The notes beneath the pieces are model-generated. The model saw nothing but the letters and a program-made list of their open reading frames with translations, did no database searches and had not been told where the DNA came from. A stretch of DNA of 64,000 nt from Hymenopus coronatus. Taxonomy: Eukaryota > Arthropoda > Insecta > Mantodea > Hymenopodidae. Shown here in pieces: positions 1 to 9,719 of this stretch. Both the position numbers and the translations under genes were made by a program. The stretch lies in assembly GCA_030762935.1 (NCBI GenBank), contig CM060900.1, positions 402,183,632 to 402,247,631 on the forward strand, written 5' to 3'. Each line of letters begins with the position of its first letter. The stretch's first letter is position 1.

Positions 1-545
1 GTATTTGTAAATGATGGCAGAATTTTGGTGTGGCGAAGACCAAATACTGAGCTTGAACCTCAGCACCTTCAAGCCACAGTGAAGCATGGTGGAGGAGGAA
101 TTATAGTATGGGGATGTATGGCTACATCTGGTGTTGGGGAACTTGGTTTTGTAGAAGGTAACATGGATAGATTTCAATATTTAAATATCCTAAAGAATAA
201 TCTGCAAAAGAGTGCTGATAAATTGAGGTTAGGCACAGATTACTACTTTCAACAAGACAATGATCCTAAGCATGCGGCGGAAATTGTTCGTTTGTGGTTG
301 TTGTACCATACTCCCCACGTTCTCAAGTTTCCAGCACAGAGTGCAGACCTTAATCCAATTGAACATCTTGGGATACCCTTGAAAGAATGGTCCGAAAGCA
401 TGACATACGAAGTAAGGCAGCTCTGAAACAATGTCTTCAGCAAGAATGGTAAAATATTGTCTAGAGACTACAAAAAAACCTGGTTCATTCCATGCCAAAG
501 AGGTTAACAGAAGTAATACGTAGAACGGGAATGCCTACAAAGTAT
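1..545 (+). pseudogene. Tc1/mariner-superfamily (Tc1-like) transposase, C-terminal part, cut by the window edge
   Basis: The reading frame is open from the first base. It encodes the catalytic half of a Tc1-like DDE transposase, the enzyme that cuts and pastes its own element at TA sites in the nucleus. Visible motifs are GGGGIIVWGCM, then FQQDNDPKHAA with the second catalytic Asp, then SADLNPIEHL with the catalytic Glu. The frame breaks near 395-426 (stop at about 424). The tail continues in another frame with VHSMPKRLTEVI and GMPTKY, which matches the usual Tc1 C-terminus. The N-terminal DNA-binding domain lies outside the window. A frameshift and internal stops mark it as non-functional. 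The family call is firm; the subfamily is not determined. Confidence 0.88.
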
Positions 546-588
546 TACTTTTGTTATTGTATTATATTTAAACTATCATATTCTTTGA

Positions 589-805
589 GTGTGTGAATAC
601 TTTTTTCCTTGTTGTGAGAAGCCAGCTGGTACAAATGTTTTGTTTACTTTTTGAAGAGGAGTAATTTAGGTCATGCGTTTATATGTATAGATTCAGGAGG
701 AAATATCATACTGTTAGTTTACCATATAACCTCTCTGGATGTTAACTTTAGTTATAACAAATTAAGTTTTTCTACATAAACACTGGTGTATGAATACTTT
801 TTTCC
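589..805 (+). repeat. Right terminus of the Tc1-like element with two direct repeats (IR/DR type)
   Basis: A 20-bp motif, GTGTGTGAATACTTTTTTCC at 589-608, recurs at 786-805 with one mismatch (GTGTATGAATAC...). The spacing is 197 bp. Two transposase-binding direct repeats inside one long terminal inverted repeat are typical of IR/DR-type Tc1 elements such as the Sleeping Beauty group. The left end is outside the window, so the inverted partner cannot be seen. The outer copy probably lies close to the true end of the element, near 810-835. Confidence 0.6.
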
Positions 806-894
806 ATGTCCGCATGTGAAAAAGGCCTTAGTGGAAGGAGCGTCTAGACTTGGATAAATAAAGTATGTAAAAAGCTAACAATTTATATTTCGTT

Positions 895-1275
895 CTCCCT
901 TTTATTTCCTACACTACTCACCTGTAGTAAGTAAAGGATGTATTGCAACACTGAAAAAATTCTATATGAATACAAAATAAGAGCATTTTTAGAAAAAGCT
1001 CCGTGAGCGCTTGTGCTCGTGTGTGTCTGAAACGTATGACCCCAAAACGAAACACCCAGATCTTCCAAAGAATTTCAAGAAAAGCCCCCACATCAAACTA
1101 CAAGGAAAAAGTTTCGATATTTCTTACTCTCTTAAAAATGGAGCTAACGGTTTTGATTAAAGCTCCACTTGTTTAAAATGTTTAATAACAAATGATTATC
1201 TCGAATTATCTGCAAATAGTCTCTGAAATCCTCACATTCTAAATTACTTTTGTATTACTAAACTCTTAACTCCAT
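895..1275 (+). repeat. Family P repeat, 5' and middle part (interrupted by a SINE)
   Basis: Matches the 5' and middle modules of the dispersed family P repeat: AAGGATGTATTGCA, a GTGTGTCTG tract, CAAACTAC followed by a fill of A and T, GCTAACGGTTTTGATTAAA and TAGTCTCTGAAATCCTC. The next module (TTTTTGTATAACTGGTAAACT, ATGTAGATCTCATTAAAGCA) resumes at about 1600-1660, on the far side of the SINE. No coding potential. Confidence 0.72.
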
Positions 1276-1282
1276 GATGTAA

Positions 1283-1598
1283 CAGCCCGAAGACGGGCCA
1301 AGGTCTGCCGCCCGACTGCTGCATCCCCCACTTCTTCGCATTACAGGCGTCAAGGGCCAGGTGTAGCACTAGAGAGTGGGACGTGGTTACCGCCACGAGC
1401 TCTCGCCGGTTAATGCGGTCCATGCATTGCCACCTGGCGCCACTACTTTTCCCACAAGTAGTTCCTCAATTGGTCCCCAGGGAAGTTCACGGGGCTGAGT
1501 GCCCCACATTAGATCTCCCAGTGGTAGAACCTTTCTACGCCGGTATCTGGAATCGAATCCGGGCCTCCTGCTTGGTAAGCAGCAGCGCTAACAGCGAT
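1283..1598 (-). mobile_element. tRNA-derived SINE inserted in family P
   Basis: On the minus strand the element starts with a tRNA-like head (GTTAGCGCTGCTGCTTACC) with a B-box-like GGATTCGATTCC, then runs through a GC-rich body. It ends in a segment containing AAGACGGGCC and GGTCTGCC that is similar to the SINE at 2695-3050. It splits a family P copy. The flanks carry similar 18-20 bp stretches (TTTTGTATTACTAAACT and TTTTGTATAACTGGTAAACT) that could be a decayed target-site duplication. It would have been transcribed by Pol III and mobilised by a LINE. Confidence 0.6.
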
Positions 1599-1689
1599 TT
1601 TTGTATAACTGGTAAACTAAAAAATGTAGATCTCATTAAAGCACACAAATAAAGTAAAAAACTATGCTATCAATTCCGCAGATATTGTT

Positions 1690-1935
1690 GTTGGTTTGGA
1701 TTTTTAAGTCCCTATTTGACCGTCCCGTCAGTGCATTGTTAGAGCATCTGCTTCTGGAGTGGGAGAACCGGATTAGATTCCCGGTACCAGCGTGGGGATT
1801 TTCTCCCTCGCTGGGAGGCTTGGGTATGTGTCCTTTTATCATGTCCCCAGGGGAGGACACGATAAAAGGAAGGGAAATGTCAACACCACCGCGGTATCTG
1901 CTCAGGGTGAACAGACACGTCCTCTTCTTTTAGTA
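1690..1935 (+). mobile_element. tRNA-derived SINE
   Basis: The head has an A-box-like segment (GTGCATTGTTAGAGC), an anticodon-arm-like stretch and a B-box-like GGATTAGATTCCCGG. It is followed by a body with CTCGCTGGGAGGCTTGGG and the short inverted pair TGTCCTTTTATC/GATAAAAGGA. This is the usual SINE layout of a tRNA-like head plus an unrelated body. No functional tRNA fold is expected. The 3' end is not sharply defined. Confidence 0.55.
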
Positions 1936-2598
1936 TTTTGTGAGCGTCCGACCGGCTTTTAACCATGAAGTCAACATGCTTTTGAGGAACAAATTGTACC
2001 AATTAATGTTGAAATTCACTATATTAGGTAACATCCGAGATCAACAGTATATGCTTCTGTCGCACTATGCAAATTACCTATTTTAAAAGAAATTTTGCTT
2101 ATCGTTTAAAGACGTAACTTTCATTGCTTCCGATAATTGCCACAACACTCAGCACAATCTTACGTTCAGATCGAATTCCGCTTTCTGTTCTAGTACTATT
2201 GCGTGAGGTAATTAAAGGTATGATAAGAGTGAAAAATAAACAGAAATAATATTAAAATTATTGGAGAGTAAAAGTAAGTTAATTAAAACAAATAATATGT
2301 ATATATATAACATGACTATTTAAAGAAATTAAATTAAGATAAAATAAAACAGAATTAAAGTAATGTACATTAGTGCATTAAATAAATTAAATCAAACCAT
2401 ATAAATTAAAATACGGCATGAAGATAAATGAAAAGATTAAAGGTAAAATGAGTGTATATACATAAGTTAAATTATGGAAGATAAATGAAGGAAATGAGGA
2501 GTTTTATAGTTTTATAAAATATAAACAAATGCATATAACTTAAATTATAATAACAATAACAGCAGCAGCAACAATAACAACAAAACAATAATAATAAC

Positions 2599-2645
<47 letters not shown>

Positions 2646-2694
2646 GTAGTAAATTCAAAAGTATAAATTAAAGTAAAATAGTGTATATAAAACT
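1936..2694. other. AT-rich intergenic stretch with an AAT microsatellite
   Basis: No gene is seen. From 2200 to 2690 it is strongly A/T biased (AATAAATTAAAT-like). It contains an (AAT)n array at about 2586-2643. Confidence 0.6.
2586..2643. repeat. (AAT)n microsatellite
   Basis: About 19 units of AAT, preceded by degenerate AACAATAAC units. Confidence 0.97.
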
Positions 2695-3050
2695 GTGGTG
2701 CAACAGCCAACGAGGGGTTATGGTCTGCCAGCTTGACTGACGGCTTCACTCCCCATTTACGCGCGGCAGATGTGGGTGATCAACAAACCGATACGGGGAG
2801 GTGAAGTGGTCAGCTCACGCACCCCTCAGACGGAAAGTTGGCTCGCTAGACCAGGAAATGGAAATTGAGTTTTTTATTTATGGGCGCTCTTTAACTGCTG
2901 TGGTTCTCAGCGTCCCATTCTCAGCTGCCCACTTCCCTCCCGATGCTGAATGGGGAGCGGTCCTACACCCGGGACTTAAAATCCGCAACCTCATGTGTGG
3001 GACCGAACTCGGGCACCACGCTCCAGCTCACTTTAACACGACGCAGGACA
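2695..3050 (-). mobile_element. tRNA-derived SINE, related at its 3' end to the one at 1283-1598
   Basis: On the minus strand a tRNA-like head (GTGAGCTGGAGCGTGG; B-box-like GATTTTAAGTCCC) leads into a body. The body contains GGACGCTGAGAACCACAGC and TTAAAGAGCGCCCATAA, a module found again at 7100-7145. It ends with ATAACCCCTCGTTGGCTGTT. Both this and the 1283 element end in an AACAGCC...GGTCTGCC segment on the plus strand. Confidence 0.55.
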
Positions 3051-3294
3051 AAACTTAGTATAATAAAGTAAAATTAAGATAGAAGAAGCAATGCCCCAAA
3101 AAAGGGGCTAAGTAGGACAAAATTAATAACACTAAATGATATAGCTTGTCTCAACCTTAGAACACAGAATGGATATCTCTTTCTCCATTTAAAGCAGACA
3201 TCTTGCCATTAGCTTCGTCCTTTTCTACTCTCGCGCTGTCGCCAACTTGCTAATGATGTACGACACTCGAACTCGAAAATGAACCGAGGTTGTG
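3051..3294. other. Unassigned spacer before the MULE
   Basis: Mixed AT-rich sequence. No feature is recognised. Confidence 0.4.
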
Positions 3295-3352
3295 ACAGTT
3301 GTACGGAATGACACTTCTACGGAGGTTGAATTTGTTGACATTTGTACGGAAG
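3295..3352 (+). repeat. Left terminal inverted repeat of the MULE
   Basis: Carries three closely spaced copies of a TTGTACGGAA-like motif (at about 3299, 3313 and 3341). A further copy, CACTTGTACGGAA, lies inside the element at about 3401-3413. These are inverted relative to the TTCCGTACAAGTG motifs at the right end. Confidence 0.75.
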
Positions 3353-3699
3353 TCTAGGAAATCCCAGAAATGCCTAAACAGGAATTATTTAGAGAGTGAC
3401 ACTTGTACGGAAGGTAATTGCCTGGCCCGGCCTATTTATTGTATTTCTTAGAATTGTGACGCGAGGACAAGGATTGGCAGGTAAGTGTTGGGAGGAGAGT
3501 GGCACTCGCTAAGTAGAACTCATTGCTGCTGTTGATATCTGAGTGAATGAATTAAAATTGTTGTGGAGATATCGCATTCAGGAAAAGCAGAGCCTTTAGT
3601 TCTTTAAAAGCGGGCATCAGTATATACCAACTAAGATGAAGTAACGTATACTTCATAAAATACAATTGCAGAAGAAGACTGTCAACTAAAGACACAGTT

Positions 3700-4858
3700 T
3701 TAGGCAAAGGAAGTCACATTTATGTATCGGATGAAGCTGCAGCTGAAGTGCCAAAACATTTTGTAAACGCAGAAAAGCGTGCAAGAGAAACAAACACTGT
3801 CATTTCAAATATATACGCTGAAGATGTAGGAAAGCTCTTCAATCGAGGCTCTGATTTAGTCACACTGCTACCATCACTCAGGAGTGCCAAACGATCGCTG
3901 CATTGCATTAGGCGATAATATGGGACTTACAAAAGATCCGACCGATCCCGAAGACATAGTGCTTCAAGAAAATCTCTTGCTTATAAACGACGGTAACACA
4001 CTTTTACTTGAAGATGACAACAGAGGTTCGAATGACTGGATATTGTTGTTTGCCAACGTAAAAGGAAACCCATCTTATTCAGGCTGTGTTTCGTTCTTTG
4101 TCGACGGAACATTCAAGAGTTCGAGCAAGGAGTTTGAACAGTTTTTTCATTCACGCCAATCTCGGAGGTTCCTGGGAGGAAACAAATACAATTCCAGCTG
4201 TATACGCCTTGGTGCCGAACAAAAAACGAGAAACATATTATCGTTCATTGAAAGCTATTAAAACCAATGTGCCTGGATGGAACCCTGCAACTCTCATGAT
4301 GGACTTCGAAACGGCTGTTGTACAGCCAGCTAGAAACTTGTTTCCTCAAACAGTGATTTTGGGTTGCAATTGTCATTTTAATCAATCTTTGTGGAGAAAA
4401 GTGCAATATTGCCGCCTTGTTCCTACAGGGAAAACGAAATATACGTTGCCATATAAGGATGTGTTCAGCACTAGCGCATCTTCCTCTGCAAATGTCGGAC
4501 GATGGTTGGCTCTGCATTCAGAAGAACATGTCTGAGCCAAAAACTTCAAGAGTTCTACGACTATTCTGTACACCAGTGGCTCGATAACAAGCACATACCA
4601 AGAGATATGCGAAACTGCTGCGGAAGACGCCACCGCACTAATAACATCTCAGAAGGATGGAGTAAAAGAATAGAGATCAATTTGAAGAGTTCGTCTCCAT
4701 GTTTATTCATTAATAAACATTATTCAAGAAGAGTATACGGCCACCACTTTGACCGATTAGTTTTAAATATCGATGGGAAAAGAAGAAAGAAATACGCAAT
4801 TAAGATTGACGAGACTATTTCAAAAGCTCTAAAAAGACTCCAGGTTGATGGCAACTAA
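3700..4858 (+). pseudogene. MULE transposase (broken by at least three frameshifts)
   Basis: The coding sequence shows as four frame segments. The first (about 3700-3905) contains SHIYVSDEAAAEVPKHF. The second (3884 to about 4147) contains the first catalytic Asp in FVDGTFKSSSKEF. The third (about 4142-4535) has the second Asp in MMDFETAVVQPARNLFPQ and the conserved CNCHFNQSLWRK. The fourth (4502-4858) has RTNNISEGW with the catalytic Glu. This order is that of the MULE transposase domain, which cuts the element out and inserts it elsewhere. The frame changes at a run of six T at 4142-4147 and again between 4502 and 4535. No FLYWCH or SWIM zinc finger is visible. It cannot make an active enzyme as it stands. 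The family call is firm. Confidence 0.88.
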
Positions 4859-5320
4859 AAATAATTTCTAACTTGCGAGGCTTACTCACACAAACTACAA
4901 CTATGAAAAAGGCTCACAAGTTGGCAAATATATCATGTAAATATTGCAAATAAGTTTAATACTCTGTTAAAGCAAAAAATAAAAATGAAATGGGGAACGA
5001 AAAGAGACTACCTCCGTGGTGTTCCGTGGAAACGGCACAAATAGGGCTGAATGTCTCTTACAAATTGTATTTAAAAAAAAAATTACTCTAGCCACATCGC
5101 GGTGGTATGTCAACTGACACCCTGCTGTAGCCTTAACGAAACTAAGGCAATTTAAATACTGTTTTATGATGCTGTAATGCAACATTTATCTAGAGAATAA
5201 ATAGCTAACACTTATAACAAGTACATCTACAGGTGAACCTTCTGTTTTCTGCAACTATAATCATGTTTTGATTTTTAATTTACTAGTTATACATATCCAC
5301 ATTATAAAACTGGTTATTAC

Positions 5321-5640
5321 CAGTCATTAGTAGTTGTTCCGTACAAGTGTCAACATTCAACTTCGGACTCGTCAGGTAGAGGAAAAGGTTCCGCAGAAAC
5401 CAGCCATTAGCGGTTGTTCCGTACAAGTGTCAACATTCAACTTCTGACTCGCCAGGTAGAGGAAAAGGTTCCGCAGAAACCAGCCATTAGCGGTTGTTCC
5501 GTACAAGTGTCAACATTCAACTTCTGACTCGCCAGGTAGAGGAAAAGGTTTCGCAGAAACCAGCCATTAGCGGTTGTTCCGTACAAATGTCAACATTCAA
5601 CTTCGGACTCGTCAGGTAGAGGAAAAGGTTCCGTAGAAAT
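5321..5640. repeat. Four 80-bp tandem units at the right end of the MULE
   Basis: The motif TTGTTCCGTACAAGTGTCAA recurs with an exact 80-bp period (TTCC at 5337, 5417, 5497 and 5577). Each unit also contains CAGGTAGAGGAAAAGGTT. The middle units are nearly identical and the outer ones are slightly diverged. Each unit contains a copy of the terminal inverted-repeat motif, so the terminus itself was amplified. Confidence 0.95.
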
Positions 5641-5658
5641 GTCACTCCGTACAAGTGT

Positions 5659-6049
5659 TCCAGCCCCAATGAACGAGGGAACTTCCCTTATTAAAAACTA
5701 ATGCCATAGAGATGCATTTTGAAACCTTTATTTGTCACCGTGTATTATGATTTCGAATGACAAGTTTATTAGCCAGAGGGTATTGGCACTTTAAACCCTA
5801 TAACTTTGAAATTTGAACAAACAGGCCATCCGTTTCCGATTTCAAATTAGATGTCTAGAAATATCACATTCCCGACGTTACACGGGGATTTCTTAAGCAT
5901 CGACTCACAATCGTGTACTTTCCCAGTTTTCCTTATAAATTATTCCTATATACTTATATTGTGAATGCTCACATCATGCTATTCCTAATATACAATTAAA
6001 GACTCCAATGATCATGAAATGCTTATGAAATATGGATGATATTGTTTTT
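5659..6049. other. Intergenic spacer, nothing recognised
   Basis: AT-rich sequence with no clear element. It separates the MULE from a family P copy. Confidence 0.4.
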
Positions 6050-6950
6050 TTTCTTTCTCTATCACGTATGTACAGTGTGCATAGTAGGTAAAAAGAGTAA
6101 TGTAGTCCATCCAAAAATTCGATTCCGAAATTTCACCGGAAATACATGTTTGAAGGACCCCTGAATTTAAAAAACTTTTTTAGAAAAACGTCCCTCTGTG
6201 TGTGTCACTGTGTGTGTGCGCGCGCATGTGCGTCTGTGGGCGGTACAATCAAAAATGAAAAGTCCTTTAAGTACCAAACTTGGTATTTGTGTTTAGTATC
6301 CTCCAAGAATGCGATACGAAGATTTTTATTAAAATTACCCCCCCCCAAAAAAAAACCCTTACATGAAAAAATTTTCCTTTTTTTATTTTCTCAAAATGGC
6401 CAACGAACTTGTTTATTATCCCGTATATTAAAGATGCTTAAACGTAAAATAAAATGTATATCTGGAATTTTCTGGAATAGCCTCTGAAGACCTGTTCAAT
6501 TTGGGTAACGTCTGCATAACTGGTAAACCGTAAGACAGATAAAACTCACTACACAAACATGTAAATCTCGTTAAAAAAACACAATTTATCTCATATACAT
6601 TTTTTGTGGAGTTAAACATTTCCAAGATATATCTTGTTACTGGTTTCAATTTCTAAATACTTAAACTTTTCCCAAACGGAAATTTCTTATTCCTGTTTCT
6701 TTTGTTTTACTCCTGGCCATGTAAAGGAAACCGAATTTTAATCGCATAGAAACCAGCTTTTAAAATATTTGACTATCGCTTTAGCTTGGTGTATATCCTT
6801 ATTTTCTCCTATTTACAAGGAACTAAATAATAAGACCAGTTCTGATAATGTTTATCTTGATTAACATAAAGTAGAATAAGCGTTTGTAAGAATAGTTTGT
6901 TACAGAAAGAGTAGAAAAGCCCATGTGAATGGAACACATCATATGTTTAT
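6050..6950 (+). repeat. Family P repeat, near full-length copy
   Basis: One of the two most complete copies. It starts with TTTCTCTATCACGTATGTAC and runs through AAATTCGATTCCGAAATTTC, a (GT)n/(GC)n tract at 6196-6240, ACCAAACTTGGTATTTGTG, a C-rich then A-rich break, ATAGCCTCTGAAGACCTG, GAGTTAAACATTTCC and ACCAGCTTTTAAAATATTTG. It ends at GTGAATGGAACACATCA. No reading frame is shared between copies, which suggests a non-autonomous element. Confidence 0.82.
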
Positions 6951-7089
6951 TTTTAATCCTCCCTAGAGTTTTCCACATCCTGGAAATTATTTATAGAGGT
7001 ATTATTTGGGGTGAAACAATTAGCGCAACGGAGGAGTAATGTGTTGATTAATCGCAGCAGTATGTAGATATTTAATAACAAACATTAAA

Positions 7090-7150
7090 TTAATTTGAGC
7101 TTTGCTTATGGACGCTCTTTAACTACTGTAGTTCTCAGCGTCCCATTGTG
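7090..7150. repeat. Short module shared with the SINE at 2695-3050
   Basis: GCTTATGGACGCTCTTTAAC and GTTCTCAGCGTCCCATT match the SINE body at about 2876-2920. It is probably a truncated copy of the same SINE family or its conserved core. Confidence 0.5.
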
Positions 7151-7239
7151 TATTGGAGTGAAAGAGGGCTTATTTTTCCTCAGAGGCCTCTTTATCAGCC
7201 TTGATGCTATTTTACGTTGCGTAAATCCACGACACGGAA

Positions 7240-8895
7240 ACAACAGTTTTATTTAATATGTCAATAAATAACTGTGCCTTACCGGAAGACTGGAAAACCG
7301 CGATTGTAGTTCCAGTTCATAAAGGGGGAAATAAAACAGAATTAAATAATTATCGACCAGTCAGCCTAACTTCAGTAGTGTGCAAATTGATGGAACATTT
7401 AATTGTGGAATATATACGGGAGGAATTAGAAAACAAAAAGTGGTTCAATAAAGCGCAACATGGGTTTAGACCTGGATACTCGTGTGAAAGTCAGATAACG
7501 TCATTATTTCAAGATTTAGCAGAGGAGGTGGATGCAGGGGGAAGAACAGATGCAGTGGTGATAGATTTTTCCAAAGCTTTTGATGTTGTATCATATAATT
7601 TACTTAGCCAGAAGCTAACTGCTACAGGAATTGATAAACGCGTACTTCTATGGGTTAAAATTTTTGGAAGGAAGATCGCAAAGGGTAAAAGTAGGCAAGG
7701 AGCTATCTGAAAGGCGTATGGTAAGCTCGGGCGTACCCCAAAGCTCAGTATTGGGGCCGTTACTTTTTCTTATTTTTGTAGATGACATAACTGTTAATAT
7801 AAAATGCCAGATAAGGTTGTTTGCAGACGATTGTATTATTTACAATAAAATTAGAAATGTTGAAGATGAGACTGCTCTTCAGGGTGATTTAAATGAAATT
7901 AGTGATTGGGCTGCTGCAAATAAAATGAAAATTAACGCTGGCAAAAGCAAGTCAATTGCATTTAATAGATCTAGGGAAAAAATTCTGCAAAACTACCACA
8001 TGGTGGGGAAAAAATTCCACAGGTGGACAGCTGCAAATACTTGGGAGTTTACTTGGCGAGTAACGCTGGATGGGACGAGCAGGTAAATTCGGTATCTAAG
8101 AAAGCGTGGAAAACACTGCACTTCTTAATGAGGATTTTAAAAAAGGGGAGTGCAAAGTCCAGGGAAATCGCGTACAAGTCCTTAGTGCGGCCGGTCATGG
8201 AATTTGGAGTAACTTGTTGGGACCCGTATAGAGTAAATCAAATTGATTCGTTAGAAAAGCTCCAGAAAAGGGCTATAAAATTCATAAAAAGGGGTAAATA
8301 TTTTGGGCCTCCAAACGCTGAGGAAATAAAATGGAAGCCGTTGAAAGTTAGGCGTGAGAAACAGAGGTTGTGCGCTTTATTTAAAGCTTACGCTGGCTTA
8401 AACGCATGGGAGGACGTTACTGACAAACTGGAAAACCCAACTTACTATGCACGAAACGATCATCCGTTCAAAATTAAGGCTAGAAGATACAGAACTGACG
8501 TGGGAAAGTTCTCCTTTGTAAATAGAACCATAAAAGACTGGAATGAATTGCCTGGAGCAGCCTTTCGGGGTTGTCCCCTGTCTCTGAGAGAAATTTAGGA
8601 AAAATCTTGATTTTAATGTTGGATAATTTTTGTAAATATTCCTTAAATGAAATGCTTGTGATTTCATATTGTTGTAAATACAAATATTACATTGGTTGGT
8701 GATTCTAATTATGAAATTAATTAATCTGAATTGAGAGAAAAATTAATGTTTTCATATTTGTGTAAATAACTATTATATCTAGCTTACAAAGCCATAAACT
8801 GGCAGCTGTGATTTATTGTTTATATATCTTGTACACATATATAACTCTGCCACCGGGTGATACACACTTGCAGAGAAATAAATACATACATACAT
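7240..8895 (+). mobile_element. 5'-truncated non-LTR retrotransposon (CR1/jockey-like)
   Basis: Holds a reverse transcriptase relic (see next entry) and about 300 bp of 3' UTR. The UTR contains TCTGCCACCGGGTGATACAC and ends in AAATAAATACATACATACAT, a short A-rich repeat tail typical of insect LINE 3' ends. The endonuclease domain and any ORF1 are missing, as is usual after incomplete reverse transcription. No target-site duplication was found. Confidence 0.72.
7258..8598 (+). pseudogene. LINE ORF2 reverse transcriptase, frameshifted
   Basis: RNA-directed DNA polymerase relic in three overlapping frames (7258 to about 7660, about 7640-8040, 8023-8598). RT motifs in order: WKTAIVVPVHKGGNK, NNYRPVSLTSVVCKLME, AQHGFRPGYSC, VVIDFSKAFDVV, SSGVPQSSVLGPLLFLIFVD, and the catalytic FADDCIIY near 7818. 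The last frame has the C-terminal region, with YLGVYLASNAGW, VMEFGVTCWDPYR and VNRTIKDWNELP; the final tryptophan-containing stretch is common in CR1/L2/jockey-like elements. The catalytic Asp pair is intact, but two frameshifts break the protein. Clade assignment is by eye only. Confidence 0.85.
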
Positions 8896-8904
8896 TTCGC
8901 TGCT

Positions 8905-8995
8905 AAGGATTTTACGCCCTCCACTGGGTTTGAACCCGCGATCTTGGGAACCAGAGGCTAACATACTACTCCTAAACCAGTGAGGACGACAGTAT
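8905..8995 (-). mobile_element. tRNA-like SINE head
   Basis: On the minus strand: A-box-like TGGTTTAGGAGTAG, B-box GGTTCAAACCC, then GGAGGGCGTAAAATCCTTAG, a body start seen in tRNA-derived insect SINEs. It is cut off where it meets the LINE tail. An (AAT)n array lies directly upstream, at 9001-9033. Confidence 0.6.

Positions 8996-8997
<2 letters not shown>

Positions 8998-9033
<36 letters not shown>
8998..9033. repeat. (AAT)n microsatellite
   Basis: About 12 units of AAT/ATA. Confidence 0.95.
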
Positions 9034-9342
9034 CTTAGCTTCCACAAAATACAGAGTACACAGTCAAGGTTTACAACTCTAATATTAGCTGTCAAATGTT
9101 TGAATACCATTTATTGTCCATATGAGTGTTGAGGTAATTAAAATATGCTCATCAGGGGGACGCCATTACACAGGAAATATGTGGGGATGCCCAATAATTG
9201 AAACTGACATATTGGCAACGGGAGTGTTTCTCTAGCACATTTTACTTTGAGGAAGGGGGAGGAGAATCCCACCCCTCTGCTGCACCATTGTACAATAGCC
9301 CATCTATGTCCGAATGGAGTGACAACAAATGACGCTAAATAA
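9034..9342. other. Spacer, nothing recognised
   Basis: No coding or repeat signal could be assigned. Confidence 0.4.
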
Positions 9343-9719
9343 TGCTTTGTCTGAAATTCTCTTACCTCACGTACGCCATTTTCATGTGATTAATTCTCCA
9401 CTGCTAGCGTGGAATTTCGTAGCATTAGTACTGGCGTGGAGTGTTCGTAGTACCCCTTCATTTTTTTATTTTTTTATTTATTTATTTATTTTTTTTTTTA
9501 TCATTTTAAAGAATTTGCACAATGTTAATTTTTAGATCTTATGAAACTGAGATACACCAGCTTTAATGCATGAACCTAATGAAAAAAAAAATCATTGTTG
9601 CATTTTACCCTGAAATAAACAAAGTTATTTAATTACTCCTTCTTTGTTACAAAGCATCACTATTATTTGCAAGAAACACAAGTTAAAGTTTTATATGCTT
9701 TAGTTTTATGAATTCTGTT

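Larger units (their letters stand above)
3295..5658 (+). mobile_element. Mutator-like (MULE) DNA transposon, complete but degenerate
   Basis: About 2.36 kb bounded by inverted ends. The left end has ACAGTTGTACGGAATGACA and CTTCTACGGA, then GACATTTGTACGGAA. The reverse complement of the right end reads ACACTTGTACGGAGTGACA and TTTCTACGGA, then GACATTTGTACGGAAC. The two ends align over about 60-90 bp, with a roughly 27-bp gap on the left side. A MULE-type transposase relic lies between them. No clear 8-11 bp target-site duplication was found, so the insertion is old or the outermost bases are misplaced. The right end is extended by tandem copies of its own terminal unit. Confidence 0.8.

Noticed and set aside
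5321..5640. Regular 80-bp repeats as a possible CRISPR array
   Set aside because: The whole 80-bp unit is repeated with no variable spacers, the genome is eukaryotic, and the units contain the MULE terminal motif.
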